Below are positions 12,366 to 25,021 of a stretch of DNA of 64,000 nucleotides, piece after piece. The notes below the pieces were generated by a model. It was not told the DNA's origin, made no database searches, and was given only the letters and a program-made list of their open reading frames with translations. The position numbers were made by a program, and so were the translations under genes. This DNA comes from Sipunculus nudus (taxonomy: Eukaryota > Annelida > Sipuncula > Golfingiida > Sipunculidae): contig CM049320.1 in the NCBI GenBank assembly GCA_026874595.1, positions 46,514,714 through 46,578,713 of the forward strand, in the 5' to 3' direction. Each line of letters opens with the position of its first letter. Positions within the stretch are counted from its first letter, which is position 1.

Positions 12366-15300
12366 AAGACATATACTTTGGTGTGGGGCTTGTGTCGCAC
12401 ATTGTCGCAGAGACAGTATGGATTGGTGTGTGACACTCCCCAGAAGGGAATGTATGTATAACCGTCGCACATTGTCGCAGAGGTATAACATATACTGGGG
12501 CGAGTGTCGCAAACTGTCGCAGAGACATTTCCAGGTAGAGAATTTAGCTAACCGTCGCACATTGTCGCAGTGACACTCCCAGGAAGGGAATGTATGTATA
12601 ACCGTCTCACATTGTCGCAGAGGTATGAAATATACCGGGGCGAGTGTCGCAAACTGTCGCACACTTTTGCAGCATCATTGCCAGTTAAAGAATTAAGCTA
12701 ACCGTCGCACATTGTCGCAGTGACACTCCCAGGAAGGGAATGTATGTATAACTGTCGCACATTGTCGCAGGGCTACAACTGTTACCGGGGTGAGTGTTGC
12801 AAACTGTCTCACACTTTCGCAGCAACATTGCCAGGTAGAGAATTTAGCTAACCGTCGCACATTGTCGCAGTGACACTGCCAGGAAGGGAATGTATGTATT
12901 ACCGTCGCACATTGTCGCAGCAACATTGCCAGTTAGGGAATCAAGCTAACTGTTGCACATTGTCACAGTGACACTCCCAGGAAGGGAATGTATGTATAAC
13001 TGTCGCACATTGTCGCAGAGATATAACATATACCAGGGCGAGTGTCGCAAACTGTCATACATTGTCGCACAGGTGTGTCGCAACAAGACATATACTTTGG
13101 TGTGGGGCTTGTGTCGCACATTGTCGCAGAGACAGTATGGATTGGTGTGTGACACTCCCCAGAAGGGAATGTATGTATAACCGTCGCACATTGTCGCAGA
13201 GGTATAACATATACTCGGGCGAGTGTCGCAAACTGTCGCAGAGACATTTCCAGGTAGTGAATTTAGCTAACCGTCGCACATTGTCGCAGTGACACTCCCA
13301 GGAAGGGAATGTATGTATAACCGTCGCACATTGTCGCAGAGGTATGACATATACCGGGGCGAGTGTCGCAAACTGTCGCACACTTTTGTAGCAACATTGC
13401 CAGTTAAAGAATTTAGCTAACCTTCGCACATTGTCGCGGTGACACTCCCAGGAAGGGAATGTATGTATAACTGTCGCACATTGTCCCAGGGCTACAACAT
13501 ATACCGGGGTGAGTGTCGCAAACTGTCTCACACTTTCGCAACAACATTGCCAGGTAGAGAATTTAGCTAACTGTCGCACATTGTCCCAGTGACACTGCCA
13601 GGAAGGGAATGTATGTATTACCGTCGCACATTGTCGCAGCAACATTGCCAGTTAGGGAATTAAGCTAACCGTCGCACATTGTCGCAGTGACACTCCACGG
13701 AAGGGAATGTATGTAAAACTGTCGCACATTTTCGCAGAGATATAACATATACCAGGGCCAGTGTCGCAAACTGTCGTACATTGTCGCAGAGGTGTGTCGC
13801 AACAAGACATATACTTTGGTGTGGGGCTTGTGTCGCACATTGTCGCAAAGACAGTATGGATTGGTGTGTGACACTCCCCAGAAGGAAATGTATGTATAAC
13901 CGTCGCACATTGTTGCATAGGTATAACATATACTGGGGCGAGTGTTGCAAACTGTCGCAGAGACATTTCCAGGTAGAGAATTTAGCTAACCGTCGCACAT
14001 TGTCGCAGTGACACTGCCAGCAAGGGAATGTAAGTATAACCGTCGCACATTGTCGCAGAGGTATAATATACTGTAGCGAGTGTTGCAAACTGTCATACAT
14101 TGTCGCAGAGGTGTGTCGCAACAAGACATATACTTTGGTGTGGGGCTTGTGTCGCACATTGTCGCAGAGACAGTATGGATTGGTGTGTGACACTCCCCAG
14201 AAGGGAATGTATGTATAACCGTCGCACATTGTCGCAGAGGTATAACATATACTGGGGCGAGTGTCGCAAACTGTCGCAGAGACATTTCCAGGTAGAGAAT
14301 TTAGCTAACCGTCGCACATTGTCCCAGTGACACTCCCAGGAAGGGAATGTATGTATAACCGTCGCACATTGTCGCAGAGGTATGACATATACCGGGGCGA
14401 GTGTCGCAAACTGTCGCACACTTTTGCAGCATCATTGCCAGTTAAAGAATTTAGCTAACCGTCGCACATTGTCGCGGTGACGCTCCCAGGAAGGGAATGT
14501 ATGTATAACTGTCGCACATTGTCGCAGGGCTACAACATATACCGGGGTGAGTGTCGCAAACTGTCTCACACTTTCGCAGCAACATTGCCAGGTAGAGAAT
14601 TTAGCTAACCGTCACACATTGTCGCAGTGACACTGCCAGGAAGGGAATGTATGTATTACCGTCGCACATTGTCGCAGCAACATTGCCAGTAAGGGAATTA
14701 AGCTAACCGTCGCACATTGTCGCAGTGACACTCCCAGGAAGGGAATGTATGTATAACTGTCGCACATTGTCGCAGAGATATAACATATACCAGGGCGAGT
14801 GTCGCAAACTGTCGTACATTGTCGCAGAGGTGTGTCGCAACAAGACATATACTTTGGTGTGGGGCTTGTGTCGCACATTGTCGCAGAGACAGTATGGATT
14901 GGTGTGTGACACTCCCCAGAGGGGAATGTATGTATAACCCTCGCACATTGTCGCAGAGGTATAACATATACTGGGGCGAGTGTCGCAAACTGTCGCAGAG
15001 ACATTTCCAGGTAGAGAATTTAGCTAACCGTCGCACATTGTCGCAGTGACACTCCCAGGAAGGGAATGTATGTATAACCGTCGCACATTGTCGCAGAGGT
15101 ATGACATATACCGGGGCGAGTGTCGCAAACTGTCGCACACTTTTGCAGCATCATTGCCAGTTAAAGAATTTAGCTAACCGTCGCACATTGTCGCGGTGAC
15201 ACTCCCAGGAAGGGAATGTATGTATAACTGTTGCACATTGTCGCAGGGCTACAACATATACCGGGGTGAGTGTCGCAAACTGTCTCACACTTTCGCAGCA

Positions 15301-16922
15301 ACATTGCCAGGTAGAGAATTTAGCTAACCGTCGCACATTGTCACAGTGACACTGCCAGGAAGGGAATGTATGTATTACCGTCGCACATTGTCGCAGCAAC
15401 ATTGCCAGTTAGGGAATTAAGCTAACTGTCGCACATTGTCGCAGTGACACTCCCAGGAAGGGAATGTATGTATAACTGTCGCACATTGTCGCAGAGATAT
15501 AACATATACCGGGGCGAGTGTCGCAAACTGTCGTACATTGTCGCAGAGGTGTGTCGCAACAAGACATATACTTTGGTGTGGGGCTTGTGTTGCACATTGT
15601 CGCAGAGACAGTATGGATTGGTGTGTGTCATTCCCCAGAAGGGAATTTATGTATAACCGTCGCACACTGTGGCAGAGGTATAATATATACTGGGGCGAGT
15701 GTCGCAAACTGTCGCAGAGACATTTCCAGGTAGAGAATTTAGCTAACCGTCGCACATTGTCGCAGTGACACTCCCAGGAAGGGAATGTATGTATAACCGT
15801 CGCACATTGTCGCAGAGGTATGACATATACCAGGGCGAGTGTCGCAAACTGTTGCACACTTTTGCAGCAACATTGCCAGTTAAAGAATTTAGCTAACTGT
15901 CGCACATTGTCGCGGTGACACTCCCAGGAAGGGAATGTATGTTTAACTGTCGCACATTGTCACAGGGCTACAACATATACCGGGGTGAGTGTCGCAAACT
16001 GTCTCACACTTTCGCAGCAACATTGCCAGGTAGAGAATTTAGCTAACCGTCGCACATTGTCGCAGTGACACTGCCAGGAAGGGAATGTATGTATTACCGT
16101 CGCACATTGTCGCAGCAACATTGCCAGTTAGGGAATTAAGCTAACCGTCGCACATTGTCGCAGTGACACTCCCAGGAAGGGAATGTATGTATTACTGTCG
16201 CACATTGTCGCAGAGATATAACATATACCAGGGCCAGTGTCGCAAACTGTCTTACATTGTCGCAGAGGTGTGTCGCAACAAGACATATACTTTGGTGTGG
16301 GGCTTGTGTCGCACATTGTCGCAGAGACAGTATGGATTGGTGTGTGACACTCCCCAGAAGGGAATGTATGTATAACCGTCGCACATTGTCACAGAGGTAT
16401 AACATATACTGGGGCGAGTGTCGCAAACTGTCGCAGAGACATTTCCAGGTAGAGAATTTAGCTAACCGTCGCACATTGTCGCAGTGACACTCCCAGGAAG
16501 GGAATGTATGTACAACCGTCGCACATTGTCGCAGAGGTATAATATATACTGTAGAGAGTGTCGCAAACTGTCGTACATTGTCACAGAGATGTGTCACAAC
16601 AAGACATATACCTTGGTGTGGGTCTTGTGTCGCACATTGTCGCAGAGACAGTATGGATTGGTGTGTGACACTCCCCAGAAGGGAATGTATGTATAACCGT
16701 CGCACATTGTCGCAGAGGCATAACATATACTGGGGCGAGTGTCGCAAACTGTCGCAGAGACATTTCCAGGTAGAGAATTTAGCTAACCGTCGCACATTGT
16801 CGCAGTGACACTGCCAGCAAGGGAATGTAAGTATAACCGTCGCACATTGTCGCAGAGGTATAATATATACTGTAGCAAGTGTCGCAAACTGTCGTACATT
16901 GTCACAGAGATGTGTCACAACA
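12366..16922 (-). repeat. 719-bp higher-order repeat with ~320-bp short units
   Basis: The marker AAGACATATACTTTGG starts at 12366, 13085, 13804, 14123, 14842, 15561 and 16280; variants of it start at 16601 and 16922. The steps are 719, 719, 319, 719, 719, 719, 321 and 321 bp. Each 719-bp unit holds five GAAGGGAATGTATGTAT-type submotifs. Earlier markers at 9851, 10167, 10634 and 11112 are irregularly spaced, so the regular part of the array lies on the right. Confidence 0.92.
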
Positions 16923-17194
16923 AGACATATACCTTGGTGTGGGTCTTGTGTCGCACATTGTCACAGAGACAGTATGGATTGGTGTGTGACAGCTTGAGAC
17001 TCCATCCCTAACCCCGACCACCACCCCTAGAGGGTTTTAGAGGGTTGGGGAAATGGAGGTAGTCCCCCCCCTCTGGACTCTAAGCTTAAGTGCAGTTAGA
17101 CCTGTTAAAGGGAATCGCCATAGCGTATTTTCCCCTTGTTTTTAAAATTACACAGTCTTTTCCGTCTGCTTACCTCGCCCGCCCGTTGCTTACT

Positions 17195-17223
17195 ATCTCT
17201 CTCTCTCTCCCTCTCTCTCTCTC
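17195..17223. repeat. (TC)n microsatellite
   Basis: This is a run of CT/TC dinucleotides with a few interruptions. Confidence 0.9.
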
Positions 17224-17485
17224 AAATTCTCCCGCGGCTGACCACGCAGCCTCTCTCCTAATCTCTCACCCTCATTGGATGATCTTTCAAAACCACTATC
17301 TTCAACTAATCCTGTTTAGTTCAATTAATTAAAACCGAATTTTCCCCTCCAGCCCGTGGCTGTAATTTAATCTATAGGCTATCCGTGGCAGTCCAGTCCA
17401 ACCGACTGGCAATGACATATTACCGGAGATAGGGCTGGCTGGTACTAAGCCACCCTCCGGGCATCGCTATAGACAGATCCGATCG

Positions 17486-17493
17486 TGACGTCA
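17486..17493. promoter_or_regulatory. CRE-like palindrome TGACGTCA
   Basis: It is an exact match to the consensus CREB/ATF site. About one such octamer is expected by chance in a window this size, and no transcription unit is recognised beside it, so function is not established. Confidence 0.2.
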
Positions 17494-18227
17494 CAGAAAC
17501 TAGGTCACTGACCACTTGGTGCTCTGTAAGGCAAAACATGGGCTGCGGCAGGCACTGGACAAGCTATAAACACTACAGTACCAGTCTGAGTTACACTTCA
17601 TTTTTCTCACTGTTAAGTGTCATTTTGCAGATCAAACATCATAAACATGTCATTCTGGTGTCCCTACAATTAAATAGTCATTTTACATTTAAATTTGCAG
17701 CTGACAATCCCACCCGGTGTTCAGCATCCTTGCATTTAGTCATGGCTAATCAAGAGGTTTTAACATTTAGGTTTTCACGCTTCATTCTATATATTTGTAA
17801 TATTCTTTCCTAACACAAGTGCAGTTCCTTTCGTGTGACGTACATGGACAATTTTATTCACTTAATCAGGGGAAGAAATGTCAGACTTCCTTTTCCAGAC
17901 CTGAACCTCTCTGTTGGAGGGAGTAAACGTTTCTGCCGAAAAGGGAGTACAGCCTTTACTTTGGTGGATCATTTCCCATAACAAATCACATTTCACAGTT
18001 GTTTTCATAAATATTAAATCTTTATATATTTAGAATAAATTTGCCTTTAGACCTGTCTATCAGCTGATCCAAGTTGAGAATGTCCATGGAAGCTTTATCT
18101 GATGACATCTATATAGGCGTAATATTACTCATTTTCCTAAGTAAATTTGAGACTCATAATCTGTAACAGATATACCTCCTTCACTTAATATTCAATACAT
18201 GTTTTTATCATATAGTTTCTTATTCTT

Positions 18228-18292
18228 GTAATAATAATAATAATGATATTATTATTATTTCTATTATTATTATCATCATCAATAATAAATCA
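18228..18292. repeat. AAT/ATT microsatellite, self-complementary
   Basis: AAT repeats on the left face ATT repeats in the middle and AAT repeats on the right, so the tract can fold on itself. It sits just before the terminus of the next dispersed element. Confidence 0.8.
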
Positions 18293-18910
18293 CAATATTA
18301 ACTTTATTAGCGAACCTGTGAGCTTATGCGATGGTGTGGCGTCGTCCGTCGTCTGTACGTTAACCCATACTATCTTGAAAACGGCAAGAATTAGCATCAC
18401 GAAATTTTATGCATAAAATTATTCATCTAAAAAACTCTATCGGATTTTGCTTATTTTTTGGCTAACTGTATTTTCCTAGATTTTATAGGGAAAAAGCTAA
18501 AAAAAGCTTAAAAAATCTTTCTTCTCCGAATCTGTCCAGCAAATTGTCCAATATTTTACAGAAATGATTCCTGGAACAATCTCTCTCAAGTTTGTTCGAA
18601 TGGTTTAAGTTCGGTGATTTTTGGCCGAGTAACAGGAAGTTGAACTTAGTCATCGGTCCAAAAAAGCTTACTAAAATTACAATCTCAGAAATGGCGTGAG
18701 CTATCATCACCAAATTTTATGCCAATGTTGGTCACATTGGTCATATCTGAAATTGAGGAATTGGTGGCGCCACCTGCATCGGCCTTTTCTGTACGAGGGT
18801 CATCAGTGCCAGTATCATACTGACAGCTACAAATATCTTCTTCTCTGAAATGATATGGCCAAATTATTTAATATCGCTCAGAAATGATCCTAGGGTAGTG
18901 CTTTCTGAAG

Positions 18911-19300
18911 TTTGTTCAAATGGTCTCAGTTCAGTGACTTTTGGCTAAGTTATGGGTAGCTGAATTTAGTCATATGCCATAACAGCCCATTTTAGCTTAG
19001 TGGCTACAAAAATCTTCTTCTCAAAAACCACTGGGCCAAATTCTTAAATCTCACACATTAATTATACTTAGATGTTGATAATTCAAGTTTGTTCAAATGG
19101 TCTCAGTTCAGTGAATTTTGGCTGAGTTATGGGAATCTGAATTTAGTCATATGCCATAACAGCCTATTTTAGCTGAGTGGCTACAAAGATCTTCTTCTCC
19201 ATAACCACTGGGCCAAATTCTTAAATCTCATACATTAATTATCCTTAGATGTTGATAATTCAAGTTTGTTCAAATGGTAATGGTTCAATGATTTTTGGCT
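18911..19300 (+). repeat. 177-bp tandem units within copy 1
   Basis: TTTGTTCAAATGGT recurs at 18911, 19088 and 19265, i.e. every 177 bp, together with ACCACTGGGCCAAATTCTTA and TTTTGGCTGAGTTATGGGA. Related units occur at 31,300-31,530 in copy 2. Confidence 0.85.
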
Positions 19301-20090
19301 GAGTTATGGGAAGCTGAACTTTGCCATTCTGCTGTATTTTCCCATATGAGTTATAAACCTACAAAACGTTTTTTGACTGATGATACTGAGGCCAGTTTGT
19401 TTAATATTTTGCAAGAACAATTCCCTGAATAATTCTTATCATAATTGTCTTTGATGGTTCCAAAGAATGAATTTTGGCTGAATTATAAAGATTGAATTGA
19501 GTCATTTTACCATATATGTTAGCTGTGTGAAGCAGATACATCTAGCCTAGCACCAGTTTATCAGCATCCATTACATCATGCCTCTAGACATTTAGATTTC
19601 AGGTTATCTATGGAAAATATTGACAAGAATGTTTTTTAAAAGCTTTAAAAAATGTAGATTTATGATATTACATATCATCTGTATACTAACTCATAATTTC
19701 TCAGGAATAGCAGGTCCTACCATCCCCAAATTTTATGCAATTATCTGTCACATATCAAATGTTGATGGATTCAGCTTATTTTTGCTATCTGCATTTACTT
19801 AGATTATACAGGGAAAAAAGCTGAAAAACTTTAATAGTCTTCTTGTAAACGGTCCAGCCAAATTGTTCAATATTTTACAGAAATGATCCAAGCGGCGAGC
19901 CCTCTAAAGTTTGTTCAAATGGTTTGTGTTGAATAAATATTAGCAGAGTTACATAACAGACCAAGATTGTGTATGTTTCTTGAATAGGTTGAGAAACTGC
20001 CAACTATTTCAGATTTGGCAACAGATCAAGAGTTCATTCAGTGCAGCCAAATAAAGGTCAAGAGTTCAATCAGTGCAGCCAACCACAAGG

Positions 20091-20178
20091 CATGTGATCA
20101 CCTCATGGGCAGCATGTGATCATCTCATGGGTAGCATGTGATCACCTCATGAGTATCATGTGATCACCTCATGGGTGT
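20091..20178 (+). repeat. 22-bp minisatellite, four units
   Basis: CATGTGATCACCTCATGGG plus three variable bases recurs at 20091, 20113, 20135 and 20157, with a broken unit at 20179. Each unit contains the palindrome TGATCA. Confidence 0.92.
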
Positions 20179-20306
20179 CATGCCCCTCAGGGCTGCATAT
20201 GGAGCCAATCTGTGAGCAAATGTGCAAATGTGTGGCTACTATTTCAGAGTTGGCAATAGGCAAAAGGTCAGCCTGGATTTATTTATAGCCTTGGCAGACT
20301 GCCAAC

Positions 20307-20520
20307 TGTGTCAGATTATGCAACAGGTCAGGAGTTCACTCAGTGCAGCCAGGTACAGGTCAAAAGTTCACTCAGTCTAGCCAGGTGCAGGTCAAGAGTT
20401 CACTCAGTGCAGCTGTGTCAGATTATGCAACGGGTCAGGAGTTCACTCAGTGCAGCCAGGTACAGGTCAAAAGTTCACTTAGTCTAGCCAGGTGCAGGTC
20501 AAGAGTTCGCTCAGTGCAGT
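20307..20520 (+). repeat. 107-bp duplicated block of ~30-bp units with AGGTCA-NN-AGTTCA
   Basis: The block starting TGTGTCAGATTATGCAAC at 20307 recurs at 20414. Within it a ~30-bp unit, CAGGTCAAGAGTTCACTCAG, repeats three times per block. The copy 2 element contains one matching block near 32,425-32,540, and related units occur near 20,020-20,075 and 32,310. The unit holds two nuclear-receptor-like half sites in direct orientation with a 2-base spacer. Confidence 0.85.
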
Positions 20521-20962
20521 AGCCTGAGCCAGTAATTTGTCACAGTACACTCGGGGCAACAGGTAAGTTTGATGTATTGGCCTGATATTCTGTCCTGTCT
20601 ATGTTTCTTTAATGGCTTCCTCGTTCACAAGACAGGTGTCGCCATCTACAATGACTTTTGCAAAGTGAATGTGCCTGCTTAATTCTACTGAGGAATTTGA
20701 TATATCAGCCTGAAATTGGGCATATTTATACATGTCAAATAGCTTTGTCGTATACAAGACTAGTGGTGCCACCTACAATAATATTTTCGTTGTGTGCACC
20801 CATGCCAGAATTTCAGCAGTGATGTTTGTGTATTGTTTCTTGTTCAAAATGTTTATTACTTGCATTGTTCATATATATGAAAAGTAGTGGTTCAGCATTG
20901 AAGCGTTATACCTGGTGTATATCCATAAGCACAGGTTTGCATTAAGCCTGTAGGCCTTGTTA

Positions 20963-22803
20963 ATAATATGTATATCATTAATATCAAAACAACTGAAAAG
21001 GACAATCCCTAGCAAATTTATATATTTTTAATGTTTTCTACAGTTATAATAAATTTTACTTTATCTTAATTTAATTAATTTATATTCTTATCATACGCTA
21101 CAAATTCTTACCACAAATTAACATAAAAACTTACACAACACAATGGCTTTCTCTTTCAAACAAACACAAACCATTGCATTTATCGACTGCTACACCTAAA
21201 TAATTATTTAATTGATTACAATAATACATCAAAGGAAACATTGATTTACAGTTACTCTTCTGGTTTTTATTGTCATAATAACAATAAAAATTAGAATATT
21301 GCCTAAATTTGTTAGGTCCCTTTTTCATACACGGTTCATATGAAGTACTATATATAGTGGTATTTATTTTTTATATAATAGTGGAAACCCAGGCAAGGTG
21401 TTGGAAGACCTCAATCATTAATTTTGAATAATACTTCATTAATCACGTAAAATATGGAACTTTTTGGTAGGGGCGCATGATTGCCCTGTTTGAAATAAGG
21501 ATTGGCATTGAGATGTGAATAGTGATTAATAGGCAGGGATTTGATGATATTTCTAATATTTATGATTGGCCCGGGAGACGGGGAGGGGGGGGGGGGGGGG
21601 GTAGAGTTTAGACTATTTTTCATAAGTCATACAAATTATGAAGCAGTTAAGAAGGGAACAATTTTTTTGTAAGTGGACAATATGTTTTTCTCAGTGTCAG
21701 TTTGTCTAAAAAAAACTTGATATCCTATATAAAGTTTGATTGCAGTATGAGACACCACTTGTTGCAGCACTACTGACACTCATATATACATGAATAGGAC
21801 TATGATGAGCAGCAAAATGTTTGCAACTTTGCAAGATTATGATATACATATATAAATTTAATCTACGTGGAACTTTTACATTGTGTTTAAGAGAGGAGAT
21901 TGAACTAACAGTTGAACATTGTTGTATTTTTTGTAGTATAAGTTTTAAAGGGAGTCACTGCACTATTAAGTGTATTTTCATGCAAGTTATAGGGTACGGT
22001 TAACCGTTTTAAATAATGGATTTTTATCTTTAAATTTAACATATTTTCAAGTTGTATAAGCTATATGGAAGACAAGTATTCTTAGATGTTTAAACTACTT
22101 CATCATTTCTGTCTTACGATCTTATATTTACAAGTGTCACCGCTGATAGAACCAAATATGATCTGTTACAGTAAATATAGGCTTGTGCCTTTAATTTTAA
22201 TGGGTTCAGTGTAGCCAAATTTATTGGGGTCATAAAAGTTACTGTGGGCCATGGCAGAGTGTCTTTTATTTTGATACCGATCAAAGATACAGTGATGCTA
22301 CTATATAGGTAAACTGTGCTGATTATATGGCAGGCAGTCAAGCTTGGCTGTGCTTCTTGCCTTACTGCCCAGTGTGCATGCGCCAGTTGGGGGCTTTCTT
22401 TGCAAACATCGGATGTGTCTTCGCGGACCTACTATTACGTCATATCCCTCCCTCGGGGCAGAGCGACCCGTATCTGGCGTGACACGTGTGATATGCCTAA
22501 TTCACTCCACATGCATCCCACACATGATTACTAAATTTCCATTCCTAGAATAATAATTAACCTGAGCCCCAAAGACCCGTTTTACTTCATTATTCTGACA
22601 ATATAAATACATATATGAGTTGTAGTGTATTATATTGTGTTGTGTATCAGTACCGCTGCAATGGACTTACGAAGGAGGAAATTTTTCTAGAGAAGTATTT
22701 AATTACGATGCCTACACTAAGGGCAAGGATATACTGAACTGTGGAGGAAAGCAGGCAGTGAAATGAAAGCGAGGTAAGCACCTCTGGGCCTAAGACCACA
22801 ATA
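20963..22803. other. Gene-free AT-rich stretch
   Basis: No supported gene was found. A run of 17 G residues lies at 21585-21601. A GC-richer patch at about 22,320-22,520 has overlapping short open frames without recognisable protein features. The 22,660-22,800 part may be degraded upstream sequence of the following relic. Confidence 0.55.
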
Positions 22804-23745
22804 TTGTCTCCCCAGAGGGTGAGATGCTCGGGCATCCACAAGCTATATCATGCAGGAGACAGCTTTGCAAATATAGTCACCTCAGGTGACATTGATGGTG
22901 TCATCATTCACATGTTTCTTGTTGCACACAAATGGGCAAGGGATGAAAATGGCAAGTTTCTTCATCAAGTGTATACATGTAGTATTGCCAAAACCAATGG
23001 GCTATCTGGATATGTACTGCATAACAAAAGTGGCTGAAATCCTGGAAAAGCATTACATGGATACACAGACTGGACACAAAGTGGCCATGACTTTATGTCT
23101 TGGTGGTAATGATTTTTTGCCAAAATTTCACGAACAGTCAAATTAAAAAATATTGTCTGCAGTGCTTGAAAATGAAAGATTTCTCTCCAGGTTGTTTGTA
23201 TTCAATACCGTGGATAAAACCGGCGACATAAATGGTTCAGTGTGTTTAGATATGTTGAGAGTTTTGTATCTGCCATGTACCTTTGACCACAACAAAGTGT
23301 CATTTTAAGAGGTGAGACTATTCACAATCAGAGGATCAGTGAAACCTGCAAATAAAGAGGGGGAAATCAGAAACCCACAAACATGGCTTCCTCCATAAGA
23401 TGTTATTTCACATGTAGCTTAACTTGTGAATTGCCAGATTGATTATTTATTTACCACTGAGAATCATGAATCCGAACTTCCACATTTTTTTTGCAAAGGC
23501 TGCTTAGTAAAAGAATCTGTCTGAAGAAGTGGAATATTATTTTGGTGAACACACCCACACTGACAATATTAGAGACACCCATATGGAGCAATGACAAACT
23601 CTGGGATAAAAATGCATGCAGGAGGTCAAAATTCGTAAAGCCACAAGCAAGAAAAGACAACATGAAATAACACCGCAGAAGGGTGCCAGGCGCAAAAGTT
23701 GAAAATGCCTTCCGAAGGCAACGTCCACCCCCATGCACAAGTTTA
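22804..23745 (+). pseudogene. Relic of an unidentified protein-coding gene
   Basis: A coding-like stretch runs in two frames. The first part (22,804-~23,000) includes SGDIDGVIIHMFLVAHKWA. The second, one frame over (~22,995-23,530), includes YLDMYCITKVAEILEKHY and TLCLGGNDFLPKFHE and keeps the same frame through in-frame stops near 23,145, 23,306, 23,396, 23,420 and 23,519. Between stops it reads protein-like (LENERFLSRLFVFNTVDKTG; NPQTWLPP). A shift near 23,000 and at least five stops mark it as a pseudogene. The layout of an acidic SGDxD stretch followed by GGNDFLPKFH recalls uncharacterised XPG/PIN-nuclease-like proteins, but that is only an impression. The downstream bases to about 23,745 encode a basic, RRRVPGAK-like tail. 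Host gene or unknown mobile gene cannot be decided. Confidence 0.5.
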
Positions 23746-24864
23746 ACTTGTGGAAAAAAAAAAACAAAAAAGTAAACTCACTACGATAAGTATCATCAGC
23801 AAACAGTAATCTACCCAAATAAAATCAGTATCATAATTAACATACAAAGAAAGTACTCTTTTTGACTGTCAGTGCACGGATAATGCTTTGTTTGTTTCAC
23901 ATTGCGTATCATATTAACCATCATGATTGAAAAAAAATTTGGTGACTATTGTTTATATATGATGACCATAATGTTGGAACACATATTTAGGTGACCTTTG
24001 TTCATGTTTTATGATCACAACTGCCTGACTTTTGTTTATGTGCTATGACCTATTTAACTGAAAACAGATTCTGGTGAACCCTCCCCCCCCCCCCCCCCGT
24101 ATTTGCAATGACTTCTTTTATTTAGTGTAGTATCCGGTGATTTTTTTGGTCCTTGGAAACCCCCACTTTTCCCTTTATAAGGGAGGAATTTTTTTGTATT
24201 TCGTCCCCAATATATTTATTATTGGTTAAGTGTAATGGTCAAAGTAACTGAAAAAAATATTCAGTTGACAACTGCATGTGTTTTATTGGCATGATTGTTA
24301 AACAAATCTTGATTACTCAGGTTGCTGTTGTTTATTGTTTAGACATATGAAATAGGATGGATCCCCGCAACAACTATATCTGCTCTTTTGTAAGTCATAC
24401 TTAGTACAGATAAAATTGATATATATAAAAATGGATTAAAATGCCATCATTTGAAAGGATTTTCCATGCTGAAGCAGCTAGACTGCCAACACTTCCAAAC
24501 ACCTGATAGCACATGAATCTCTGTAAATAAAATAAATTTAATTTAAACCAGTGTTTTTTATTTAACATGTAATCCATCCATCCTATCCCTGTAATCTTTA
24601 CTTGAAAGGTAATAAAGGAATAATAGAGTTAACCCACCCACCTACCTATACCTGAATTTACATAAATGGAAATTTACCTGGCATGTTGTAAAATGCTTGA
24701 AAAGAAATTGAGTGCCACCGTGGATTGTGTGCCAGTGCCCAGCAGAAAGTTGTCCTTACTCAGTGTAAATATAACCCAACAAGGCTGACCAGACATCTGG
24801 AGCTGACCCCATCCCATATGTAACCTGAGTAACATACTATTAGGGTATCCCTGTCAGGGAGGTG
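23746..24864. other. Gene-free stretch
   Basis: This is AT-rich sequence with a run of 15 C residues at 24084-24098. No gene or recognisable element was seen. Confidence 0.6.
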
Positions 24865-25021
24865 ATTAAGCAATAAGATAAGATGTCATTTATTGCCAAT
24901 ACGGAATTAGGGTGTCAAGCAACTGATATGTGGCACAACTAAGAAAATAATAATATTGATAATAACATGCAGTAATAATAATACTGTGTTAAAAGGATAT
25001 GATCAACGACTAGAAAACATG

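Larger units (their letters stand above)
9234..16991 (-). repeat. Satellite array B, inverted relative of array A
   Basis: Read on the minus strand, this array shares with array A the block GCGACAGTTTGCGACACTCG, CCCCAGTATAT and CTGCGACAATGTGCGAC plus GGTTAGCT. It is therefore a diverged member of the same satellite placed in inverted orientation. It also has private segments: GAAGGGAATGTATGTAT, a GACATATACTTTGGTGTGGG block and AGAGAATTTAGCTAACC. It ends near 16,991, where GGTGTGTGACA runs into unrelated sequence. Long minus-strand open frames (up to 260 codons) are products of the repeat and have no protein character. Confidence 0.95.
16992..18306. other. Gene-free single-copy stretch
   Basis: This is non-satellite sequence between the array and the next dispersed repeat. 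It has a homopyrimidine tract and moderately CpG-containing sequence near 17,340-17,530. No convincing protein, splice structure or RNA gene was seen. Confidence 0.6.
18307..20962 (+). mobile_element. Dispersed non-coding element, copy 1
   Basis: It begins TTAGCGAACCTGTGAGCTTA, followed by a GTCGTCCGTCGTC tract, and ends AAGCCTGTAGGCCTTGTTA. The same start and end flank 30,691-34,872, so this is one of two copies of a repeat family. The two ends are weakly inverted versions of each other, with mismatches mostly transitions, as expected for old terminal inverted repeats. The interior carries tandem units and no transposase frame, which suggests a non-autonomous DNA element. The class is not certain. 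Confidence 0.65.

Noticed and set aside
16136-16918. 260-codon minus-strand open frame, Cys-rich and repetitive
   Set aside because: It is the translation of satellite array B; the frame is open only because the unit has few stops, and different frames are open in neighbouring copies.
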